This document shows, piece after piece, positions 15,485-21,113 of a stretch of DNA of 21,113 nucleotides. This DNA comes from Peptococcaceae bacterium UBA3937 (GTDB lineage Bacteria > Bacillota > Peptococcia > DRI-13 > DTU073). A model generated the notes under the pieces. It saw only the letters and a list, made by a program, of their open reading frames with translations. It had not been told where the DNA came from and ran no database searches. Position 1 is the first letter of the stretch, and the number at the start of each line of letters is the position of its first letter. The stretch is from contig DGEB01000005.1 in NCBI GenBank assembly GCA_002385735.1, positions 12,052 to 33,164 of the forward strand, read 5' to 3'. A program made the position numbers and the translations under genes.

Positions 15485-16165
15485 TTGTGGCAAGCATTAG
15501 TTGACGGTGTAAAGGAAATCCTGAAGTTTTTGTATGAATTAACGGTAACGATGGGTATACCCAGTTATGGACTAGCCATTCTCTTTTTAACAATATTAAT
15601 AAAGCTTCTTTTATATCCCTTATCGCAAAAACAAATGAAATCAACGAAAAGGATGCAGGAAATCCAGCCTAAAATAAAAGAAATCCAGGAAAAGTATAAA
15701 AAAAATCCGGAAAAAGCGAACCGAGCCATTATGGAGTTATATCAGCAGCATAAAATTAATCCCTTAGCTGGATGTTTGCCTTTGCTCATTCAGATGCCGG
15801 TGTTAATTGCTTTATTCCAGGCTTTACAACAATTTCAGTATGCGGATTTAGGCTCCAGCTTTTTTTGGATCCCTCATTTAAAGAATCCTGATCCCTATTT
15901 TATCGTTCCGGTTTTAGTTGGATGCGCGACCTATTTGCAAAGCAAACTTAGCATGGCAAAATCCGATCAGGATAATCCCCAACTTGCAGCAACTAAACCG
16001 ATGATGTTATACTTTATGCCGATCTTCATCGGGTTTATGAGTGTCAAATTCCCCGCTGGTTTAGGATTATACTGGATTTTCTTTAGTGTTCTGGGTTTGC
16101 TCCAACAGGTTCTGGTCAATCGTCAACCTGCATTGGAAGAAGGAGAGGTTGGTGGAAGCAAATGA
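15485..16165 (+). CDS. yidC: Membrane protein insertase YidC (SpoIIIJ/Oxa1 family)
   Basis: Inserts proteins into the cytoplasmic membrane, alone or with SecYEG. The 226-residue form lacks the large periplasmic domain of Gram-negative YidC, as expected for a Gram-positive. Membrane segments lie around residues 26-48, 95-115, 138-152 and 175-215. The family block PLSQKQMKSTKRMQEIQPKI begins at 46, and NPLAGCLPLLIQMPVLIALF is at about 92-111. Lys40 sits where the groove Arg of SpoIIIJ is expected. I see no lipobox signal peptide. The start is TTG; see the hairpin entry. The stop overlaps jag as ATGA. Confidence 0.96.
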   Translation: MWQALVDGVKEILKFLYELTVTMGIPSYGLAILFLTILIKLLLYPLSQKQMKSTKRMQEIQPKIKEIQEKYKKNPEKANRAIMELYQQHKINPLAGCLPLLIQMPVLIALFQALQQFQYADLGSSFFWIPHLKNPDPYFIVPVLVGCATYLQSKLSMAKSDQDNPQLAATKPMMLYFMPIFIGFMSVKFPAGLGLYWIFFSVLGLLQQVLVNRQPALEEGEVGGSK

Positions 16166-16788
16166 AAAGTATTGAAATATCAGCCCGTTCCGTGGAAGAA
16201 GCCGTTAAGATGGCTCTGGAAGAATTACAGATGAAAGAAAATGAAGTAAATGTTGAAGTGCTGGAAGAACCAAGCAAAGGATTTTTAGGCATCTTAGGAA
16301 GTAAAATGGCCCGGGTAAAGGTTACGGAAAAAGTAGATCCCCTGAAAAACACTAGAAAATTTTTGGAAGATATTGCGGAGAAAATGGGTGTAATCGTAGA
16401 CGTTGTCGTCAAGCCGGAAAAGGGTGGTTATATTACCATGGAGCTGGTGGGTGATGATTTAGGAATTCTCATCGGGCGCCGGGGAGATACTTTAGATGCG
16501 CTTCAGTATTTAGCTAATCTAGTAGCGAACAAAAACAATCTCGGGGCACGGTTGAAAATTATCCTTGATGCGGAAAATTACCGGGCCAGACGTGAAGAAA
16601 CCTTGATTAAGCTGGCCGTTCGCATGGCGGATAAAGTGAAAAAAACCGGGCGCAAAATTGTCCTGGAACCAATGAACCCTCAAGAAAGGCGGATTATTCA
16701 TACGGCTTTGCAGCATGAGGATCAAATTGATACCTTGAGTGAAGGGGAAGAACCTTTTCGCAAAGTCGTTATTTCTTTAAAAAGTTGA
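16162..16788 (+). CDS. jag: Jag/KhpB RNA-binding protein (SpoIIIJ-associated)
   Basis: A 208-residue cytoplasmic protein with the full Jag layout: an N-terminal Jag_N domain (1-53, with SKGFLGILG at 38-46), a KH domain with GRRG at 105-108 (the GxxG loop), and a C-terminal R3H domain with Arg176-xxx-His180 in ERRIIH. In streptococci and relatives KhpB/EloR partners KhpA and affects cell elongation; in Bacillus it is encoded with SpoIIIJ. The 4-nt ATGA overlap with yidC implies coupled translation. It is the last gene before a terminator. Confidence 0.96.
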   Translation: MKSIEISARSVEEAVKMALEELQMKENEVNVEVLEEPSKGFLGILGSKMARVKVTEKVDPLKNTRKFLEDIAEKMGVIVDVVVKPEKGGYITMELVGDDLGILIGRRGDTLDALQYLANLVANKNNLGARLKIILDAENYRARREETLIKLAVRMADKVKKTGRKIVLEPMNPQERRIIHTALQHEDQIDTLSEGEEPFRKVVISLKS

Positions 16789-16833
16789 GCGATTGACCAA
16801 GCATGAACAAAAATAAGGGGAAATAGTTATTAA

Positions 16834-16860
16834 CCTGGCTCTTCAGCCAGGCTTTTCTTT
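16834..16860 (+). terminator. Intrinsic terminator after jag
   Basis: CCTGGCT-CTTC-AGCCAGG, a perfect 7-bp stem with a 4-nt loop, followed by CTTTTCTTT. It ends the rpmH-to-jag unit 45 nt after the jag stop. Confidence 0.88.
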
Positions 16861-16886
16861 GCAAAACAGGGTATTCTTGATATATT
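16858..16886 (+). promoter_or_regulatory. Probable promoter of mnmE
   Basis: TTTGCA (16858-16863) and TATATT (16881-16886) are 17 nt apart, and TG at 16878-16879 gives an extended -10. It lies directly after the jag terminator, where a new promoter is needed. Confidence 0.45.
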
Positions 16887-16924
16887 ATATTTTTAGTTGA
16901 TTGATGATGAGGTGAAAGTAAGGC

Positions 16925-18337
16925 ATGACGCACGCTTCCTTAAAATATGACGATACTATTGCTGCGATTGCCACGGCTTATGGTGCGGCCGGAATCGGGA
17001 TCATCCGGATCTCCGGTCCGGACGCGGCTTTAATCGCTGATCAGGTTTTTTTCAGTAAAAAAGGGCACAAGTTAAAGGGGCAGGAAACTTACCGTGTTAG
17101 TTACGGTTTGATTAAAGATGAAAAAGGCCAGGCTATTGATGAGGCTTTAGCCTTAAACATGTGGGCTCCCCACAGTTTTACGGGGGAAGATGTTGTTGAA
17201 CTCCAGTGCCATGGGGGCGCGGTGGTGCTCAAAAAGGTGCTTGATTTGGTGTTGGCGGCGGGGGCTCGTTTGGCGGAGCCCGGGGAATTCAGCAAGCGGG
17301 CCTTTCTAAACGGTCGCTTAGATTTGTCCCAGGCCGAAGCCATCATGGATTTGGTGAACGCGAAAACGGAAACTGCTCTTACGGCGGCCGCCAATACCCT
17401 TCAAGGCTTGTTGGCCCGGGAAATCAGGCAATGTCGCCAGGAACTGTTAGAGGTGATCGCCTATTTGGAAGCGGATATTGATTTTCCGGAAGAAGACTTT
17501 GAGCGGCTTCATCAAGGGGAGATTCTGACGCGCCTGGAGAAAACCAGGGAGCGGATCCAACAGCTTTTACAGACTTTCAGCAGTGGGCGGATCGTCCGGG
17601 AAGGGCTGAAAACAGTCTTAATCGGTAAACCTAATGTAGGCAAGTCCAGTTTATTGAATACCATTTTGAAAACTCAACGAGCGATTGTCACCGACGTGCC
17701 CGGCACCACCAGGGACACCATTGAAGAATACTATAACCTAGGCGGAATCCCCCTGGTCTTGATTGATACGGCAGGCATCCGTCAAACGGAAGATGTGGTG
17801 GAAAAGATCGGCGTGGAAAAAACCAAAGACGTGATTAAGGAAGCGGATCTTTTACTCTATTTGTTGGATTCCACAACCGGCCTTACGGGTGAGGACCGGG
17901 AATATTTAAAGGAGCTTCCGAAGGAGAAAACAATGATCCTGGCCAATAAGGTTGATTTGCTGGCCGGTGGTGAAAATGCGGAAAAATACGAGGAGGATTT
18001 AGCCCGGCAATTAAGAGGCTACCGCTTGCTTTTTATTTCGGCCACTGAACAAATTGGGATCGAGGAGTTGGAAAAGGCCATCAAAGACCAGTTTTTTGTC
18101 CACGGTTGGGAAAATAAGGACCAGGCCTTTCTTACGAATATCCGGCATAAGCGGGCGTTGGACCAGGCCCTAAAAGCCCTTGAAAGTGGGCGGCAGGGGG
18201 TACTGGAAGGCACCCCCTCGGATTTGGTTTCGGTTGATCTGCAAAATTGCCTGGAATATCTGGGGGAAATCACCGGTGAAACCTTGGATGAGGAAATCAT
18301 CGACCAGATTTTTGCCCGCTTTTGTCTGGGCAAGTAA
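16925..18337 (+). CDS. mnmE: tRNA modification GTPase MnmE
   Basis: With MnmG forms the complex that installs aminomethyl-type groups at C5 of the wobble uridine (position 34) of certain tRNAs. The 470-residue protein has the N-terminal tetrahydrofolate-binding domain (DTIAAIATAYGAAGIGIIRISG at 10-31) and an embedded GTPase with G1 GKPNVGKSS (234-242), G2 TTRDT (261-265), G3 DTAG (281-284) and G4 NKVD (341-344). It ends FCLGK, where Cys467 is the conserved C-terminal cysteine (the family usually has C(I/L/V)GK). The ATG is preceded by GAGGTGA at 9 nt. Confidence 0.98.
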   Translation: MTHASLKYDDTIAAIATAYGAAGIGIIRISGPDAALIADQVFFSKKGHKLKGQETYRVSYGLIKDEKGQAIDEALALNMWAPHSFTGEDVVELQCHGGAVVLKKVLDLVLAAGARLAEPGEFSKRAFLNGRLDLSQAEAIMDLVNAKTETALTAAANTLQGLLAREIRQCRQELLEVIAYLEADIDFPEEDFERLHQGEILTRLEKTRERIQQLLQTFSSGRIVREGLKTVLIGKPNVGKSSLLNTILKTQRAIVTDVPGTTRDTIEEYYNLGGIPLVLIDTAGIRQTEDVVEKIGVEKTKDVIKEADLLLYLLDSTTGLTGEDREYLKELPKEKTMILANKVDLLAGGENAEKYEEDLARQLRGYRLLFISATEQIGIEELEKAIKDQFFVHGWENKDQAFLTNIRHKRALDQALKALESGRQGVLEGTPSDLVSVDLQNCLEYLGEITGETLDEEIIDQIFARFCLGK

Positions 18338-18346
18338 GGCAAGTAA
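18329..18346 (+). repeat. Tandem 9-bp duplication at the mnmE stop
   Basis: GGCAAGTAA occurs twice in a row, so the final Gly-Lys-stop of mnmE is followed in frame by a second copy. A degenerate third copy, GGACAGTAA, follows at 18348-18356. Confidence 0.8.
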
Positions 18347-18369
18347 AGGACAGTAAATCTGAGGAGATC

Positions 18370-18426
18370 TTGCCTGTAAATCCGGGTAAAGATAGATGGT
18401 TAAAGAGAAAGAGGCAAAAAGAATGA
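18370..18426 (+). CDS. Possible 18-codon leader peptide overlapping the mnmG start
   Basis: GAGGAG (18361-18366) precedes a TTG at 18370 that opens [18 protein letters not shown]. Its TGA (18424-18426) overlaps the preferred mnmG ATG as ATGA. The spacing of 3 nt is short and the start is TTG, so translation is not certain. Confidence 0.35.
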   Translation: MPVNPGKDRWLKRKRQKE

Positions 18427-20303
18427 GTTATGAAGCAGGAAAGTACGATTGTATCGTGGTGGGAACCGGCCATGCGGGATGCGAGGCGGCCCTGGCGGCT
18501 GCCCGGCTGGGCTGTAAAACCTTAATCTTAACTTTAAATATGGATAATATCGCTTTAATGCCTTGTAATCCTTCAATCGGCGGCCCGGGCAAAGGGCATT
18601 TGGTCAGGGAGATTGATGCTTTAGGCGGGGAAATGGGGATTAACATCGATGCGACCTATTTGCAAATTCGCATGTTGAATACGGGAAAAGGGCCGGCGGT
18701 ATACGCTTTGCGCGCCCAAATTGACAAGAAAGCTTATCAACAAAGGATGACCTTAGTGCTGCAAAATCAAAAAAACCTCCACCTGCACCAGGCCATGGTG
18801 GAGAAAATCCTGGTTGATGAGCATAAGAATGTTCGTGGCATCGAGACGGAAACCGGCGCCATTTATTACGCTCCTACCGTAATCTTGTGTACCGGAACCT
18901 ATTTAAAAGGGGAAATTATTATCGGTGAAATCTCCTATCCGGGTGGGCCCAACGGCCAAAGAGCAGCTGAAAAGCTGGTGGACAATTTAAAGGAACTGGG
19001 GCTGCAGTTAGGACGGTTTAAAACAGGAACTCCGGCCCGTGTACATAAACAGTCCCTGGATCTGGACCAATTTATTATTCAGGAAGGGGATCCGGATGGA
19101 AACTTTTTTTCCTTCCTCACGGAAAAGGGGCGCGGGCTCAATGAGCCATGCTATCTAGGGTATACCAACGAACATACCCATCAGCTGATCCGGGATAATC
19201 TCCATCGTTCCCCCTTATACAGCGGAAAAATAAAAGGGGCGGGGCCCCGTTATTGTCCGTCCATCGAGAGTAAAATCGTCTTGTTTGCCGATAAGGAGCA
19301 GCACCAGGTTTTTGTGGAACCGGAAGGCTTAAACAGCATGGAAATGTACCTGCAGGGTGCCTCCTCCAGCTTGCCCGAAGAAGTGCAAATCAGTTTTTTA
19401 CGGACCATCAAAGGGATGGAAAATGTGCAGGTCCTGCGAACCGGCTATGCCATTGAATATGATTATTTGGTTCCTACCCAACTCAAACCATCCCTCGAAG
19501 TAAAAAGCATCGGGGGGCTTTTCTGCGCGGGACAAATCAATGGAACTTCCGGCTATGAAGAAGCTGCCGCTCAGGGATTAATGGCCGGCATTAACGCGGT
19601 GATGAAACTACGGGGAAAAGAACCCTTCATTTTAAAAAGGTCCGAAGCCTACATTGGCGTTCTGATCGATGATTTGGTGACCAAAGGAACCGATGAACCT
19701 TACCGGATAATGACTTCTCGCGCCGAATACCGTCTTTTGCTGCGTCAGGATAATGCGGACCTGCGCTTAACCGAGAAAGGATGGGCGATCGGGCTGGTCA
19801 CGCCGGAAAGGTATGCCAGGTTCAAGGCGAAAAAGGAGGCTCTGGACCAGGCCCTGACGATGTTGAAGGAAACGGTGGTCACTCCCGGGACGGAGAAGGT
19901 CGTCCGGCTGCTGGAGGCCAAAGGAAGTGCTCCTTTAAGACAGGGCATCAGCCTGTATAATCTTTTAAAACGGCCGGAGCTTTGTTATTCGGATTTGGTG
20001 GAGCTTGGTTTAGCGGAAACGGTGGCCCATGACGTTGGCCGGCAAATCGATATCCACATCAAGTACGAGGGCTATATCGCCAAACAATTAGCCCAGGTGG
20101 AGCGCTTTAATAAGTTAGAGTCCAAACTGTTACCGCCGGACCTTGATTATTCCCAGATACGTAATCTTTCGGTCGAAGCCCGACAAAAGCTATCTGAAAT
20201 CAGGCCGGTCTCGGTGGGACAGGCGGGTCGGATTTCCGGCGTATCGCCGGCCGACCTTTCGGTATTATTGGTCTATCTAGAAAAAGCCTATCGGAAAAAC
20301 TAG
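18423..20303 (+). CDS. mnmG: tRNA uridine-5-carboxymethylaminomethyl modification enzyme MnmG (GidA)
   Basis: The FAD-dependent partner of MnmE. The N-terminal Rossmann motif is [19 protein letters not shown] (Gly14-x-Gly16-xx-Gly19), followed by [26 protein letters not shown]. Later landmarks are [42 protein letters not shown] and [22 protein letters not shown] start at ATG 18423 (626 residues, normal length): AGAGG lies 8 nt upstream. An earlier in-frame ATG at 18396 would add nine residues (MVKEKEAKR) but has no ribosome site. It lies 85 nt after mnmE. Confidence 0.97.
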   Translation: MSYEAGKYDCIVVGTGHAGCEAALAAARLGCKTLILTLNMDNIALMPCNPSIGGPGKGHLVREIDALGGEMGINIDATYLQIRMLNTGKGPAVYALRAQIDKKAYQQRMTLVLQNQKNLHLHQAMVEKILVDEHKNVRGIETETGAIYYAPTVILCTGTYLKGEIIIGEISYPGGPNGQRAAEKLVDNLKELGLQLGRFKTGTPARVHKQSLDLDQFIIQEGDPDGNFFSFLTEKGRGLNEPCYLGYTNEHTHQLIRDNLHRSPLYSGKIKGAGPRYCPSIESKIVLFADKEQHQVFVEPEGLNSMEMYLQGASSSLPEEVQISFLRTIKGMENVQVLRTGYAIEYDYLVPTQLKPSLEVKSIGGLFCAGQINGTSGYEEAAAQGLMAGINAVMKLRGKEPFILKRSEAYIGVLIDDLVTKGTDEPYRIMTSRAEYRLLLRQDNADLRLTEKGWAIGLVTPERYARFKAKKEALDQALTMLKETVVTPGTEKVVRLLEAKGSAPLRQGISLYNLLKRPELCYSDLVELGLAETVAHDVGRQIDIHIKYEGYIAKQLAQVERFNKLESKLLPPDLDYSQIRNLSVEARQKLSEIRPVSVGQAGRISGVSPADLSVLLVYLEKAYRKN

Positions 20304-20341
20304 AGCTGCGAAAACTGAAGGGCGAAGGTGAGGAAGGGCGA

Positions 20342-21058
20342 ATGGAGAGGGCGTTTTTAGTCGAACTGTTTTCGGCGGCGGATCTGCCGCTGACCGACAA
20401 GCAAATCAGTCAGTTTGCCACCTTTTTGGAGGAACTGCTTAGTTGGAACGAAAAGTTTAATCTTACCGCGATTACGGAAACAGAAGAGGTGCTTATCAAA
20501 CATTTTTTTGATTCGGTGTTAGGCTTGCGCGCCTTTCCGTGGCAGGGGGATGAAAAGGTGCTGGATTTGGGCAGCGGCGCCGGTTTCCCTGGAATCCCGT
20601 TGAAGATCGCTTGTCCTGCCCTGCGGTTGACCTTGGTGGATTCCTTGCAGAAGCGGGTGGGGTTTTTACAACATTTGATTACGCTTCTTTCCTTATCTGA
20701 AACCACCGCTCTTCATGGTCGTGCAGAGGAGCTTGGACGCGACAGGGCATACCGGGAAAACTATCAAATCGTTGTTTCCCGCGCCGTGGCGAAGCTTGCG
20801 GTTTTAGCGGAATACGGCCTTCCTTTTGTACAAAAAGACGGCGTATTTTTAGCCTATAAAGGAGCGGATGCGGCTCAGGAACTGGCCGAGGCCCAAAAGG
20901 CAATCGCCCTTTTAGGCGGGAAAGTGCGGGATGTAAAAACCTATGCTTTGCCTAAGCAGATGGGAAAACGAACGATCATTGTAATAGAGAAAATAAAAGA
21001 ATGCCCGCCTGTCTATCCTCGTAAACCGGGTATCCCGGCCAGGAAACCACTTAAGTAA
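20342..21058 (+). CDS. rsmG: 16S rRNA (guanine-N7)-methyltransferase RsmG (GidB)
   Basis: Methylates G527 (E. coli numbering) of 16S rRNA with S-adenosylmethionine; loss gives low-level streptomycin resistance in several bacteria. The 238-residue protein has the family WNEKFNLTAI at 35-44, HFFDSVLG at 54-61, the SAM loop LDLGSGAGFPGIPLKIA (74-90), LTLVDSLQKRVGFLQHL (97-113) and VSRAVAKL. The C-terminus is basic and Pro-rich (RKPGIPARKPLK). The ATG follows a purine-rich stretch, GGTGAGGAAGGG, and lies 38 nt after mnmG. Confidence 0.97.
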   Translation: MERAFLVELFSAADLPLTDKQISQFATFLEELLSWNEKFNLTAITETEEVLIKHFFDSVLGLRAFPWQGDEKVLDLGSGAGFPGIPLKIACPALRLTLVDSLQKRVGFLQHLITLLSLSETTALHGRAEELGRDRAYRENYQIVVSRAVAKLAVLAEYGLPFVQKDGVFLAYKGADAAQELAEAQKAIALLGGKVRDVKTYALPKQMGKRTIIVIEKIKECPPVYPRKPGIPARKPLK

Positions 21059-21089
21059 GTACCCGGTTTTTGGATACCGCTCCGGTACT
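21058..21089. repeat. Imperfect inverted repeat after rsmG
   Basis: AGTACCcGG (21058-21066) and CCGGTACT (21082-21089) pair with one bulged C over a 15-nt loop. No T run follows, so it is not a convincing terminator. Nothing else is visible to the window end. Confidence 0.35.
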
Positions 21090-21113
21090 CTTATCGCAAT
21101 TTGATCATTATCA

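Noticed and set aside
21025..21089. Alternative pairing between the end of rsmG (GGTATCC) and the downstream GGATACC as a switch
   Set aside because: The stems are short, partly coding, and lie at the window edge; chance cannot be excluded.

Overview
The window is a bacterial replication-origin region from a Gram-positive, Clostridia-type Firmicute; genus not determinable by eye. The basis is the canonical Firmicute order around oriC: gyrA, gyrB, remB, recF, dnaN and dnaA on the minus strand, then rpmH, rnpA, yidD, yidC, jag, mnmE, mnmG and rsmG on the plus strand. remB and jag are Firmicute-typical, Shine-Dalgarno sites are strong, and GTG and TTG starts are frequent. The genes on each side of the origin point away from it, so they are co-directional with the forks.

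Layout. 1-1969: the last 19 codons of an unidentified plus-strand gene, a YggT-family membrane protein, an M48/Ste24-type membrane metalloprotease and tRNA-Ser(GGA), closed by a strong bidirectional terminator. These plus-strand genes run head-on to the leftward fork. 1970-4031: an accessory islet on the minus strand that reads as one operon: a Fic AMP-transferase, an MNT-type nucleotidyltransferase (MntA) and a HEPN RNase (HepT). A short coiled-coil gene remnant sits at its downstream edge. 4103-5439: acetate kinase with its own promoter and hairpin. 5508-14236: the gyrA/gyrB/remB/recF/dnaN/dnaA cluster. 12568-12817 and 14237-14571: a two-part oriC with DnaA boxes on both sides of dnaA and a candidate DnaA-trio/unwinding element next to dnaN. 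14572-16860: the rpmH-rnpA-yidD-yidC-jag unit behind a perfect consensus promoter and ended by a terminator. 16858-21058: mnmE-mnmG-rsmG.

How the genes work together. DnaA loads at oriC; DnaN is the clamp, RecF handles gap repair, and GyrA/GyrB set supercoiling. On the right, RnpA (RNase P protein) and MnmE/MnmG (wobble uridine modification) serve tRNA, RsmG methylates 16S rRNA, YidC/YidD insert membrane proteins, and Jag/KhpB is an RNA-binding partner encoded with YidC. The islet is the only clearly accessory part. Its three proteins all belong to AMPylation or HEPN toxin-antitoxin chemistry, and a perfect inverted repeat overlaps its promoter.

I found no clearly unprecedented multi-gene system. 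The best candidates for a second look are the fic-mntA-hepT operon and its operator, a 17-nt palindrome over the -10 of the likely tRNA-Ser promoter, a hairpin that would bridge the yidC ribosome binding site to its TTG start, a hairpin over the recF start, and an 18-codon reading frame whose stop overlaps the mnmG start.
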